A DNA stretch of 64,000 nucleotides, from NCBI RefSeq assembly GCF_044987625.1, contig NZ_JBJDSB010000002.1, positions 62,001-126,000 of the forward strand, read 5' to 3'. The notes below the pieces were generated by a model. It had not been told where the DNA came from and did no database searches. It was given only the letters and a program-made list of their open reading frames with translations. Both the position numbers and the translations under genes were made by a program. The first letter of the stretch is position 1. Each line of letters starts with the position of its first letter. This document shows positions 48,846 to 57,738 of the stretch, piece after piece. The DNA is from Desulfobaculum sp044987625 (lineage in GTDB: Bacteria > Desulfobacterota > Desulfovibrionia > Desulfovibrionales > Desulfovibrionaceae).

Positions 48846-49231
48846 GTTTTGGGCTGGAACGTCTGGGAAAAGCGGAAGAACTTTTTTTGCCCGTGCTCGC
48901 GGGCTGGGGGGAGGCCGAAGACCGCGGCGAGATGCGGGAGCATGTGGGCGGTAAGACAGGGGGAGGAGTTGGAGCGGTGAGGGCCGGGACAGTTTCCCGC
49001 GCGGCGCTGGGCATGGGATATGCGGCGAGGTGGTGGTCGCGTGTTGTTTGGGTGCGGGGTGGGGTCCCCAGCCGGGCGCTGCGGGGCTTTTGTGCGGGGG
49101 GATTGGCTCTGGCGCGCCGCGTGTGTCCGCGTGCGGTGGAAACGCGCGGCGGAAGTATGCGGTGGAGACGTGCGGTACTGGGCGGGGAGCGCGCGACGTG
49201 GTGGACCACCGCCGGGGACGGGCATGCGACT

Positions 49232-51682
49232 TTAGCCGGAAAATGGGTCGTCGGGCCAGTGGTGTTTGGGATAGCGGCCCTTCATCTCGGCCTTGACCGA
49301 GCGGTAGCCGTTTTCCCAAAAGCTTTTGAGGTCGCGCGTGATTTGCAGGGGGCGCCCAGCCGGGGAGAGCAGGTGCACCGCAAGGGCGTAGCGTCCGGCG
49401 GCAATGCGTGGGGTTTCCACCACGCCAAACATGCGCTGGAGCTTGACGGGCAGGGCGGGGCCGCCCTCCTGTGAATAGTCAATGCGCACGCGTCCGCCGT
49501 CCGGGACGCGCAGGTGCGTTGGCGCTTCTTTGGCGAGGCGTTGCTGCTGGTCCCACGGGAGCATGGCGTTGAGCGCTGCGGCAAGGTCAATGCGCTTGAA
49601 GTGGCTTCGGCGCGAGAGACCCGTCAGAAATGGGGCCAGCCAGTCCTCAAGGGTCTCCAGCAGCGCCTCGTCCGAGACGTCCGGCCACGTGCTTTCGCCG
49701 GGGGCGTCCAGTGCGCGCAAAAACGCCACGCGCGTGCGCCAGCTTTCGGTGCCGGCGTCCCACGGCAAAACGTGCAGGCCCATCTGGCGGATGCCATGGA
49801 CCACGGCGGCGCACACGGCGTCCGGTGCCGGAGCATGAAGCGGGGCGTCGCTGAGAATCACGCGGCCGATGCGGCGCTGGGAGCGGGCCACCACGGCCTC
49901 GGTGCGCGCGTCCCATTCCACAAATGCGGCGTCTGTGAGCGCCTCGGGGAACAGGTCCTCCAGCTCCTGCCGCAGAACCGGGGCCGCGCGCCAAATGCGC
50001 GCGCGGGCGGCGTTGCCGTCAAGGTCGGCCACGGCCAAAAAGTCTTCCCGCGCCAGTGCGTCGTCCTGCGGCAGCCAGCCCGCGCGTCCGCAGGAGAGGC
50101 GGAACTGGCCGTCTCCTGTGCGCTGGGCCACGCGGTCCGGGTAGGCAAGGGCTATGCACGGGCCTGCGGCCTCCACATCAATGCGTGCGGGACCGGAGAT
50201 TTTTGCGGTGCGGGCAAGGCGCGCGGCAAGCTCGCTGATGCGGCGCGGCGGGGCCTGTGCGGGATTTCTGCCGGGGATGAGGCGCGAAAGGCGGGCGCGC
50301 ATGTCTGCCCCGCCACGGAGAATGTCGCGCTCCGCGATGAGGGCGGCCACGGCGCAGGCCGTGCGGCCAAAGCCGTGGGCGTCGGCCATGAGCACCATGT
50401 GGGCCAGGCGCGGGTGGATGGGCAAGGCGGCAAGGGCCCGGCCATGGGCGGTGATGCCCCCGTCTGCGCCCAGCGCGCCAAGGGACTGGAGCACCTCGCG
50501 GGCTTGCTCCATGTTGCGCTGTGGCGGCAGGTCCAGCCATTTGAGGTCGGCGGCGTCGCGTACGCCCCATTGGGCCAGCTCAAGAACAAGGGGCGCAAGG
50601 TCGGCTTCCTGAATTTCCGGCGCGGGAAAGGGCTTCAGTAGGCGGTCTTCTCCGGCGCTCCAGAGGCGGTAGCATAGGCCGGGACCAAGGCGTCCGGCGC
50701 GGCCGCGGCGCTGGTCCGCCGAGGCAGTGGACACGCGTTCCGTGGTCAGGCGCGTCATGCCGCTGCCGGGGTCAAAGCGGGGGACGCGGGCGTATCCGGC
50801 GTCGATGACCACGCGGATGCCCTCAATGGTCAGGCTGGTTTCGGCAATGGATGTGGCGAGCACAACTTTGCGGCGCCCCTCCGGCGGCGGAGCAATGGCG
50901 GCGTCCTGCTCCTGCTGGGGGAGCGCGCCAAAGAGTTGATGCACGGAGGTCTCCGGGGGAAGGTTCCCGCCCAGTTGGGCCGCGGTGCGGTTGATGTCCG
51001 CCGCGCCGGGCAGAAAGACGAGAATGCTTCCGGATTCTTCACGCAGGGCGCGGCGCACGGCCAGCGCCGTGGTCTGGGCGATGTCCATATCTGGATGCTG
51101 GGGCGGCAGGTGGATGGTCTCCACCGGGTAGGCGCGGCCGGCACTGCTCAGCACCGGGCAGTTCTCCATAAGCCCGGACACGCCGGCGCAGTCGAGGGTG
51201 GCGGACATGACCACAATGCGCAGGTCCTCGCGCAGGGCGTCCTGACACTCCAGAGCGAGGGCAAGGCCAAGGTCCGCATGCAGGCTGCGTTCGTGAAATT
51301 CGTCGAAGATGAGGCAGGCGACATCCGGCAGGTCCGGCTGGGCCTGAATCATGCGCGTGAGCACGCCCTCGGTGACCACCTCAATGCGTGTGGCGCGGGA
51401 GACTTTGGTCTCCGCGCGGACGCGGTAGCCCACAGTGGCCCCTACACGCTCTCCCATCTGGCGCGCCATAAACCGCGCGGCAGAGCGCGCCGCAAGCCTG
51501 CGCGGCTCCAGCATGATGATGCGCTTTCCCGCCATCCACGGCTCCCCCAGCAAGGCTACAGGAACACGGGTGGTCTTGCCCGCGCCGGGGGGCGCGTGTA
51601 GCACAACATTGGCGCTGGTTCCAAGATGGGCGCGCAGGTCAGGCAGGATGTCGTCTATGGGGAGATGGGCGTGTGTGGTCAT
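49232..51682 (-). CDS. hrpB: ATP-dependent helicase HrpB
   Basis: A DEAH/RHA-type helicase of 816 residues (E. coli HrpB about 810-820). Motif I is APPGAGKTTRVP near 30-41, motif II is DEFHER, motif III is MSATLD, and motif VI is QRRGRAGR. The HrpB C-terminal domain ends with the typical DLKSFWENGYRSVKAEMKGRYPKHHWPDDP. The role in bacteria is not well defined; RNA metabolism is assumed. ATG 51682 was chosen because AAGG precedes it; an earlier in-frame ATG exists at about 51703. It stands alone between regulatory operons. Confidence 0.95.
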   Translation of the reverse strand: MTTHAHLPIDDILPDLRAHLGTSANVVLHAPPGAGKTTRVPVALLGEPWMAGKRIIMLEPRRLAARSAARFMARQMGERVGATVGYRVRAETKVSRATRIEVVTEGVLTRMIQAQPDLPDVACLIFDEFHERSLHADLGLALALECQDALREDLRIVVMSATLDCAGVSGLMENCPVLSSAGRAYPVETIHLPPQHPDMDIAQTTALAVRRALREESGSILVFLPGAADINRTAAQLGGNLPPETSVHQLFGALPQQEQDAAIAPPPEGRRKVVLATSIAETSLTIEGIRVVIDAGYARVPRFDPGSGMTRLTTERVSTASADQRRGRAGRLGPGLCYRLWSAGEDRLLKPFPAPEIQEADLAPLVLELAQWGVRDAADLKWLDLPPQRNMEQAREVLQSLGALGADGGITAHGRALAALPIHPRLAHMVLMADAHGFGRTACAVAALIAERDILRGGADMRARLSRLIPGRNPAQAPPRRISELAARLARTAKISGPARIDVEAAGPCIALAYPDRVAQRTGDGQFRLSCGRAGWLPQDDALAREDFLAVADLDGNAARARIWRAAPVLRQELEDLFPEALTDAAFVEWDARTEAVVARSQRRIGRVILSDAPLHAPAPDAVCAAVVHGIRQMGLHVLPWDAGTESWRTRVAFLRALDAPGESTWPDVSDEALLETLEDWLAPFLTGLSRRSHFKRIDLAAALNAMLPWDQQQRLAKEAPTHLRVPDGGRVRIDYSQEGGPALPVKLQRMFGVVETPRIAAGRYALAVHLLSPAGRPLQITRDLKSFWENGYRSVKAEMKGRYPKHHWPDDPFSG

Positions 51683-51825
51683 TGCGCCTTGGCGGTATCG
51701 CATTCGGGCGCATTCGGCAAGGCATGGGGGGTGGGGGAAAGACCGTGCCCGTGGGGCGTACGACACCCGTCCACGTTTGGCGGGCGCATTGAAGACGGCT
51801 GGAAGAGAGCAACTGAATGCTGGTT

Positions 51826-52698
51826 TTATTTGTGCGTATTGTCGAGGTGACGCGTGCGGTGCCGTGCCACAAAAAAACGAGGGGAGATGTGGACGCCCAT
51901 GTCCACGTTAGCGTGGGAGGTTTCAGCCTTGACGGTGTGGACGGAAATGCAACCTACCGGGATGAGCTCGCGGTTGAGGATGGTCAGGGTGTCGTGCTCG
52001 CGCACGCCATGGTTTCTGCCAAGTCCGAAAACGACTTCCCAATGGTCGCCGCGGCGGGCGAGTTTGTAGATGGGGGCTATGCCGTTGGCGAGCAGGCGGT
52101 TCATCTCGCGGCCTTTTTCGCGGAAGACGACAACGGTGAACAGGATGGCCAGCGGCAGGGTGGCGAACATCACCCACCATGATTGAACGCCAAGCAAGCG
52201 GTGGAACAGAGACGTATGGCTCGCGGCTAGCGCTGCTTGGGTGGGCAGGACGCGCACGGTGTGGTGCGGGGCGATTTCATCTGGCGGGCAACCACGGAGG
52301 AAGACATCAAGCCGTGCGTCGCCAAGTGCGGCGGAGTCCGAAACCTGGAGAAGCCCCCGCCACATGCGCCCCCGAATCTCGAGGAAATGAAGGGACAGGC
52401 CAGGGGTGCTTGTCCGGTAGCGGATGTATCCGTCGAGATTGGTCCCCGGCGCGCTGTTTTCTGCTTCGGCATGCACGCTGACGCCTTGTTCGTTAGGCGG
52501 GATGTAGAGGTCGCCGGAGACGATTGTCTCCTCGCCGCGCACAGCGTTGAAGAGCATTTTGTCCGTGCGAAATCCGGCCTGCATTCCATCCAGCGCGGCC
52601 AAAAGCGTCAGCACGCACATAATGAGGGCGAGCTTTTGGCACAGGTCGGCGACGCTCTTGCGGCGTTCGGCTTTATTCTTTGGGATGGCGCGGTTCAT
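51826..52698 (-). CDS. Membrane protein of unknown function in the TauE operon
   Basis: 290 residues with membrane helices at about 19-38 and 174-196. The periplasmic part (40-172) is beta-rich: SGDLYIPPNEQGVSVHAEAEN and PGLSLHFLEIRGRMWRGLLQVSD. The cytosolic C terminus (about 197-290) has GLGRNHGVREHDTLTILNRELIPVGCISVH, which looks like a small beta barrel of the kind seen in signalling or cell-envelope proteins. I do not recognise a family. Its start overlaps the previous gene by 4 bp (ATGA), so the two are coupled. Confidence 0.7.
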   Translation of the reverse strand: MNRAIPKNKAERRKSVADLCQKLALIMCVLTLLAALDGMQAGFRTDKMLFNAVRGEETIVSGDLYIPPNEQGVSVHAEAENSAPGTNLDGYIRYRTSTPGLSLHFLEIRGRMWRGLLQVSDSAALGDARLDVFLRGCPPDEIAPHHTVRVLPTQAALAASHTSLFHRLLGVQSWWVMFATLPLAILFTVVVFREKGREMNRLLANGIAPIYKLARRGDHWEVVFGLGRNHGVREHDTLTILNRELIPVGCISVHTVKAETSHANVDMGVHISPRFFVARHRTRHLDNTHK

Positions 52699-52946
52699 GC
52701 GGCTTCCGCCTCTGCCGCGTTGGTTCCCTTGGTTTGGAATTTGCGGATGAACAACCGGGCGGTAACGACGGTGACCAGCAGAGCAGGAAGATAGGCCTTC
52801 AGGAAGAAGACGGTAAGGTTCTCCGATTTGGCCGATCCGTAATACATGCAGAGGAACAGCTCGGTCAGCAGCATGATGTCCATGATGATGACCACAACCT
52901 TTTGCCGTGCGTTTAGCCTGTCTTTGACGTTGCGAACGTTGAGCAT
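52695..52946 (-). CDS. Small membrane protein in the TauE operon
   Basis: 83 residues with two predicted helices at about 15-37 (KVVVIIMDIMLLTELFLCMYY) and 45-67 (LTVFFLKAYLPALLVTVVTARLF). An N-terminal amphipathic start and an Ala/Glu tail complete it. CGGAG precedes the ATG. It overlaps the downstream gene by 4 bp, which supports a physical partnership. Unknown function. Confidence 0.7.
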   Translation of the reverse strand: MLNVRNVKDRLNARQKVVVIIMDIMLLTELFLCMYYGSAKSENLTVFFLKAYLPALLVTVVTARLFIRKFQTKGTNAAEAEAA

Positions 52947-52965
52947 CTTGTTTTCTCCGGATGTC

Positions 52966-52995
52966 CCGCACGCCCCGGTGGTTCGGGGCGTGCGG
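52966..52995 (-). other. Intercistronic 12-bp hairpin in the TauE operon
   Basis: CCGCACGCCCCG pairs with CGGGGCGTGCGG around a 6-nt loop, between the 111-residue periplasmic protein gene and the next gene. No U tract follows on the minus strand; likely an mRNA stabiliser or partial terminator. Confidence 0.6.
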
Positions 52996-53008
52996 TTCGG
53001 CGTTGTGG

Positions 53009-53344
53009 TTACTTTTTGTTGAGGTCCTGCTTGGAGACGTTCATGACCTTGATAGCCATCTTCTCGGTGCCCTCGACGTTAAAGGCGATGCGTAGGATAT
53101 CGCCAGTTTCGGGCGAGATGCCAATCTTTGCATCCTTGACGTTGAAGATCGTTCGGATGCCGGTGGACTGGCCGTAGGGGTGGTTTTGGGAGAAGTTGAT
53201 GTCGTATTCCTCCACCTCAATAGTGGTGGATGTGGTGTTGTAGGTAATGCATTTGCCTTGGACCACCTCTGCCGCAAAAGCGCTGCCAATGGCGAGGCAT
53301 GAGACAATGAGGGCCGAGGTCAGAATGGTCAAAAGACGTTTCAT
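53009..53344 (-). CDS. Small periplasmic protein in the TauE operon
   Basis: 111 residues with a clear Sec signal peptide (MKRLLTILTSALIVSCLAIGSAFA, cleavage about 24). The mature ~87 residues are beta-rich: VVQGKCITYNTTSTTIEVEEYDINF, RTIFNVKDAKIGISPETGDILRIAFNVEG, MAIKVMNVSKQDL. This could be an OB-like or jelly-type fold. ATG 53344 follows AAAGGAG. It is 25 bp after the permease gene. Unknown function, possibly a periplasmic partner of the permease. Confidence 0.75.
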   Translation of the reverse strand: MKRLLTILTSALIVSCLAIGSAFAAEVVQGKCITYNTTSTTIEVEEYDINFSQNHPYGQSTGIRTIFNVKDAKIGISPETGDILRIAFNVEGTEKMAIKVMNVSKQDLNKK

Positions 53345-53369
53345 ATTATGACTCCTTTGTGTCTTTCGG

Positions 53370-54407
53370 TCAGGCGCCTGCCTGATCGCGGGCCTTCTTT
53401 TCCCGAATCTCTTGAGATGCACCAACCCACATAATCTTGATGATCATCAGGCAGATGATGCTGATGGTGGAGAGGATGAGTACCGCAGCTGCGGCGGTGA
53501 AATTGAGCTGCTTGAGGATGATGGAGATCATGCAGCACAGGACTGCCGCGCCAAAGGCGAGGCGGATGCCGTAGCCCTTGGAGTATTTGGTGGCAACAGT
53601 GCCAATCTGTGCGCCAATGGCGGCGCCCGTCAGCATTACGAACACGGCCACGATTTCGATGCGGCCCTTGAGCGTGTAGGTGAACGCACCGTATAGGCCG
53701 GAGATCATGACTTCGAAGAGGTCCGTACCCACGGCCACATGGGTGGGGCAGCCGATGAGGTATACAAGAGCGGGCATGCGCAGAAGGCCGCCGCCGATGC
53801 CGAGGAAGCCAGCCAGAACACCTGTGAGCAAGGAGACCAAGATGGGCAGCCATGCCGAACAGGTAAAGCCGGAGCGGGTGAAGTGAACCATCGGGGGGAT
53901 GTTCAGCTTGTGCAGGGTCTTGTACCACGTTACGCCTTCGGCGCCGTGCTCTCCGGTCAGGCCCTTCTTCTTGTTTCTTACGGCCTTGGCGTAGTCGTAG
54001 AAGACCATCCATGCGATGAGAGCCAAGAAGCCCACATACACCCAGCGGACGATGGAGCCGACCAGGCCGAGCCGTTCGAGGTACATGATGATTTGCGCGC
54101 CAATTTCAATGCCGATCATTGTGCCCACAAGCATGACGATGCCAAGCTTGTAGTCCACGTTGCCGAACTTGGAGTGGCGCATGGTGGATATCATTGATTT
54201 GCCTGCAATGTGGGCAATGTCCGTGCCGATGGCGAAAGCCATGGGGAAGCCAAGGATATTTAGTCCAGGGGTGACCATCCATGCGCCACCCATGCCGAAG
54301 AATCCGCCGATAACACCGACCGAGAACCCAATGAGCACAAGGCCCGGCCAGAAGATGTCCACGCCAGCGATGGGCATGTACATGTAAAGCCAACTCATAT
54401 CAGCCAT
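53370..54407 (-). CDS. TauE/SafE-family membrane permease
   Basis: 345 residues with about eight membrane helices. The family's two repeat signatures are visible: GVIGGFFGMGGAWMVTPGLNILGFPMAFAIGTDIAH near 30-65 and TGVLAGFLGIGGGLLRMPALVYLIGCPTHVAVGTDLFEV near 195-235. Members export or import sulfite, sulfoacetate, sulfonates or other organic anions. In a sulfur-metabolising bacterium a sulfite or sulfonate substrate is plausible but not shown. GGAGGG precedes the ATG. It is the second gene of a five-gene operon with a sigma-54 promoter. Confidence 0.88.
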   Translation of the reverse strand: MADMSWLYMYMPIAGVDIFWPGLVLIGFSVGVIGGFFGMGGAWMVTPGLNILGFPMAFAIGTDIAHIAGKSMISTMRHSKFGNVDYKLGIVMLVGTMIGIEIGAQIIMYLERLGLVGSIVRWVYVGFLALIAWMVFYDYAKAVRNKKKGLTGEHGAEGVTWYKTLHKLNIPPMVHFTRSGFTCSAWLPILVSLLTGVLAGFLGIGGGLLRMPALVYLIGCPTHVAVGTDLFEVMISGLYGAFTYTLKGRIEIVAVFVMLTGAAIGAQIGTVATKYSKGYGIRLAFGAAVLCCMISIILKQLNFTAAAAVLILSTISIICLMIIKIMWVGASQEIREKKARDQAGA

Positions 54408-54425
54408 GATGTCCCTCCACGTGTC

Positions 54426-54725
54426 CTAGTGTTCAACGATTTTGCGCGAGCTGAGGTCGATGCCTGTATGCTGCATCACACGGTCCATGATGAAGCCTAA
54501 AATGCACCCCATCGCCGCCGTGAGTACGACGGCCCATATGGCGAAAAGGAGAATGTTCGTGTTGTAGAGGTCCGCGAAGTACCGCAGGATGTCAGACGAA
54601 ATGACCCGTGTGTCGGCCACGACAACGAGATCGTTGGCCGCTCCGCCGCCCGCTATCGCGGCCTTGGCGAGGAAGGAGTGGATGGCCACGGCTGTGGCGA
54701 AGATACCGAAAGTTCGCTTCTTCAT
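54426..54725 (-). CDS. Small membrane protein, first gene of the TauE operon
   Basis: 99 residues: a probable signal peptide (MKKRTFGIFATAVAIHSFLAKAAIA), a short external segment (LVVVADTRVISSDILRYFADLYNTN), a membrane helix (ILLFAIWAVVLTAAMGCILGFI) and a cytosolic end (DRVMQHTGIDLSSRKIVEH). It is 18 bp upstream of the permease gene and probably associates with it. Unknown family. Confidence 0.75.
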   Translation of the reverse strand: MKKRTFGIFATAVAIHSFLAKAAIAGGGAANDLVVVADTRVISSDILRYFADLYNTNILLFAIWAVVLTAAMGCILGFIMDRVMQHTGIDLSSRKIVEH

Positions 54726-54922
54726 GATGAATCTCCGACTTGCGTTTGAGGGTTTTCACTTGCCGTACCGTCTCCGGTTCTGGGCGGGGCCGGCTCCCGT
54801 CCAGGCCGGTTTGATCCTTTTCGCAGAGCGCCGCGTCCGGCGTCTCTTTTGTCGCATTGCCTTGGCGGCTTAGCCAAACGGCCACCTGGTTTCATAAAGC
54901 GGCTTTGCGATGTATTGGGCAG

Positions 54923-54938
54923 AGCAATGCGTATGCCA
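54923..54938 (-). promoter_or_regulatory. Sigma-54 promoter of the TauE operon
   Basis: The minus strand reads TGGCATA-CGCA-TTGCT, with GG and GC correctly spaced. Predicted leader about 187 nt. The divergent gene encodes a sigma-54 activator. Confidence 0.78.
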
Positions 54939-54989
54939 AAGTGAAAAAGGTATTGACCTTGGCGTGTTGCAAGCGATATTCACCAATTG

Positions 54990-55011
54990 ATCTCGTCCTA
55001 TATTGCGAGAT
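54990..55011. promoter_or_regulatory. Inverted repeat, candidate activator site
   Basis: ATCTCG, 10 bp, CGAGAT. Its centre is 62 bp upstream of the -24 element of the TauE-operon promoter, a usual enhancer distance, and 55 bp before the activator's ATG. Confidence 0.45.
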
Positions 55012-55055
55012 AATGGCGCGTTGTGTTCGGCATGAGCAGGGGAGCAGGAGGGGGT

Positions 55056-57698
55056 ATGGGGCTGTTCAACGGTAAATTTCCATCATTGGTACTGCGTGGC
55101 GGCGCGGAAGACGGCCGCGGATGGAGCATCGGAACGCGGCTTCTTGTGTGGCTTGTCCCGGCTGTGATCTGTATTCTTGGCATCTCCGGTTTTTTTTCCT
55201 ACAGAGTGTCTTGCTCATTTATTGACCTTATCCTTGAGCGCAACGTCCGCGTGCAGACGCTTGCCATCTCCCATCAGATCGAACAGCTTTTTTCAACATG
55301 TCGGGAAGATATCCTTTTTATCGCGCAAGGCCGCATCGACGATGCTGTTTTGCACGATTATATTGCGCGAAATAGACGTGCAGGCGGGGTGTCCTATCGT
55401 GAGGCGGGGTTCATCTCCGGCGGCGGGGGGGGGCATTTCGTCATTGTGTCGCGCGATGGCGACATGTCTGTTGCCAAGGGGGATGATTTTGGCTCTATTC
55501 GTCCCAACCCGCTTTTGACCTTTGATGAGGCGGAGGGGCTTCGTCAGGGCGAGGTCCGCATTTCACCAATTCTTGAGATTGAGTACCCGTTTGAAGGGCC
55601 GGAGGGCGCGCAGCAACGCGTGTCGACGCACATCCTGCGCTTCTTTACTCCGTGCATTGGGCCTGATGGGAGCGAAGGGCTACTGTTCGTTGGGCTCGAC
55701 GTGCACGATGTCCGAAACATTTTGTCGCTGTACAACTCCGATAAATCGCCCTTGTGGGGCTATCCGCGAAGCAGCGAGGTCCGGTTCACGTATCTCTTTG
55801 ATAACGACGGCTGGATGCTGTGCCAGTCAGTGGATTTGGAAAAGCAGGATGCACCATTGTCCACCTATCTTGCTCGGGCAGGCATGGACGGCACCCTTGG
55901 GCGCCCCGGTCTGTCCTGCGCTTTTCGTCCGTCATCGGGCAAGACGTCCTTTTGGGGGATGGTGAACAAGAATCGCGAAGGGCACGGCGGCATCATCCGC
56001 GAAGAAAACGACGGGCGGCACGCTTCAAGCGTAGATGATTACTACCTTGCGTGGGCTCCTGTATCCTACGCGTCTGTTGCGGGGGGGGAGCGGCGTGTTG
56101 TGGCGGGAGTCGCCTTCGAGGACCGCAGTGTGCTGACCGTAGCTGCGGGCTATAAGCATCTTGATGTGATGTTCATTATTACTATTGTGTCCGCGCTGCT
56201 TCTTGCGGCTGTTATTATTGGTGTGAGCCATTGCCTGACCCGTCCAATTCTGCAGTTGGCAAGAACCGTCGATCATATGCATGGCGAGGGTGAGGTTGGC
56301 GAAATAACCATGACGACGTCCGGGTATGAGGCCGAACGTTTGCGTGATGCGCTGAACAGAATGTTTGCGATTATGCGCAGCCAGATTGAGGAGATACGGC
56401 GCAAGGACGAGGCCATCCGTGATGTCAGCCTACGCGAGAAGGTGTCGCTAGAAGATGAACTGGCCGGAGCTTGCCCCGACGACGATGTTATCCCTGAAAT
56501 AATCGGCATTGGCCCGGAAATTGAGAAGGTCAAGTCAGATATCGTTCGCGCTGCGCAGGTGGATGTGGACGTTCTTGTGGTTGGCGAGACGGGGACGGGC
56601 AAGCAGTTGGCCGCTGAGGCCGTGCACCGGCTCAGTCCGCGCCGGTCAAAGCCCTTCATATCCATAAATTGCGGCGCATTGGACGAGAACCTGCTGCTGG
56701 ATACGCTGTTTGGGCACGTGCGCGGAGCGTTTACCGAGGCCCGCAGCGACAGGAAAGGCGCGTTTCAGGAGGCGCACGGTGGAACGCTGTTTCTCGATGA
56801 AGTCCAGTCTGCGTCGCCCAAGGTGCAGCAGGCGCTTCTTCGCGCTATTGCCATGCGGAAGATCAAACCCCTTGGCAGCGACCGTGAGGTAGACGTGAAT
56901 GTGCGGCTCATTGCAGCGACCAACGCCGACCTTACGGAAGAAATCCGCGAGGGTCGCTTTCGAGAGGATCTGTACTACCGGTTGAAGGTTATCATGCTGT
57001 CCACGCCGCCGCTGAGGCGTCACCGTGAGAGCATTCCCGCTCTTGCACACCACTATTTGCGCAATGCAGAGGCTATGGCTGGCCGCAAGGGCGTCGCACT
57101 GAGCAAGGGCGCGTTGGAAAAGATGCGGGATTACCATTGGCCCGGCAACATACGGGAAGTGGTCAATGTTATTACCCGTGCCGCTGTGATGTGTGAGAAC
57201 TCGGTCATTCAAGCGGAGGATATTCGGTTGGAAGGCGAGGGCTCGTGGACGCGGGGCGAAGGGGAGGGCGACCCTTCGTGCACCGGAGTCGGCGCTGAGC
57301 CTGAAAAGACGTCTGGTGCATCAGCTCTGTTCGACGAGGGAGGAGCTGATGGTACAGAGCCTGCCCCTGCACGCTCAGCAGAGGCCTTTGCACACAGTGA
57401 AGTCCCGCCGCTTCCTGAAGCGGCGCGGGGGCGCACCGAGTCCAAAACACCGGCCCAGCGCCGCCGCGCGCAGCCGCAATCAGAAGCAGCGGAAGCTGGG
57501 AATGGGTTGAATGCTCGTCAACGGCAGACTCTTGAGGCTATTCGTCAGCGCGGGGAAATTACGCGTAGCGGTTATCAGAGGCTTGTGGGCGGCGATTTGC
57601 CCTCGCGCACGGCCATTTATGATTTGCAGGACCTTGTGAAGCGGGGCCTGCTGAAGAAGACAGGCAAGGGGCCGGCCACCAAGTACGTTTGGATGTGA
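55056..57698 (+). CDS. Membrane-anchored one-component sigma-54 activator with GAFTEA loop
   Basis: 880 residues. TM1 at about 28-47; a periplasmic sensor (50-370) that looks Cache-like (GGGHFVIVSRDGDMSVAKGDD, VRFTYLFDNDGWMLCQSVDLE). TM2 at about 372-392 and a HAMP-like segment (TRPILQLARTVDHMHGEGEVGEI). AAA+ domain (about 490-720) with Walker A GETGTGKQ, FGHVRGAFTEARSD where GAFTGA is expected, and Walker B GTLFLDEVQ. The C terminus (about 815-880; NARQRQTLEAIRQRGEITRSGYQRLVG, AIYDLQDLVKRGLLKKTGKGPATKYV) is a winged helix rather than a Fis-type HTH. The start at 55056 follows AGGAGGGGGT. Divergent from the TauE operon, its likely target. Confidence 0.87.
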   Translation: MGLFNGKFPSLVLRGGAEDGRGWSIGTRLLVWLVPAVICILGISGFFSYRVSCSFIDLILERNVRVQTLAISHQIEQLFSTCREDILFIAQGRIDDAVLHDYIARNRRAGGVSYREAGFISGGGGGHFVIVSRDGDMSVAKGDDFGSIRPNPLLTFDEAEGLRQGEVRISPILEIEYPFEGPEGAQQRVSTHILRFFTPCIGPDGSEGLLFVGLDVHDVRNILSLYNSDKSPLWGYPRSSEVRFTYLFDNDGWMLCQSVDLEKQDAPLSTYLARAGMDGTLGRPGLSCAFRPSSGKTSFWGMVNKNREGHGGIIREENDGRHASSVDDYYLAWAPVSYASVAGGERRVVAGVAFEDRSVLTVAAGYKHLDVMFIITIVSALLLAAVIIGVSHCLTRPILQLARTVDHMHGEGEVGEITMTTSGYEAERLRDALNRMFAIMRSQIEEIRRKDEAIRDVSLREKVSLEDELAGACPDDDVIPEIIGIGPEIEKVKSDIVRAAQVDVDVLVVGETGTGKQLAAEAVHRLSPRRSKPFISINCGALDENLLLDTLFGHVRGAFTEARSDRKGAFQEAHGGTLFLDEVQSASPKVQQALLRAIAMRKIKPLGSDREVDVNVRLIAATNADLTEEIREGRFREDLYYRLKVIMLSTPPLRRHRESIPALAHHYLRNAEAMAGRKGVALSKGALEKMRDYHWPGNIREVVNVITRAAVMCENSVIQAEDIRLEGEGSWTRGEGEGDPSCTGVGAEPEKTSGASALFDEGGADGTEPAPARSAEAFAHSEVPPLPEAARGRTESKTPAQRRRAQPQSEAAEAGNGLNARQRQTLEAIRQRGEITRSGYQRLVGGDLPSRTAIYDLQDLVKRGLLKKTGKGPATKYVWM

Positions 57699-57738
57699 TG
57701 CAGAATTGGGGCGAGCTCTCGTCTGAAAGGGAGACGAT

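Larger units (their letters stand above)
48657..49231. other. Gene-free stretch between FmdE-MoeA gene and hrpB
   Basis: It carries the sigma-54 promoter and two activator boxes up to 48845. From 48846 to 49231 it is GC-rich; no gene and no terminator were recognised downstream of hrpB. Confidence 0.55.
54726..55055. other. Divergent regulatory region between the TauE operon and the membrane-bound activator
   Basis: It holds a sigma-54 promoter pointing to the TauE operon (54923-54938) and an inverted repeat (54990-55011) close to the activator's start. I saw no clear sigma-70 promoter for the activator gene; a TTGACC at 54954-54959 has only a weak -10 behind it. Confidence 0.55.
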
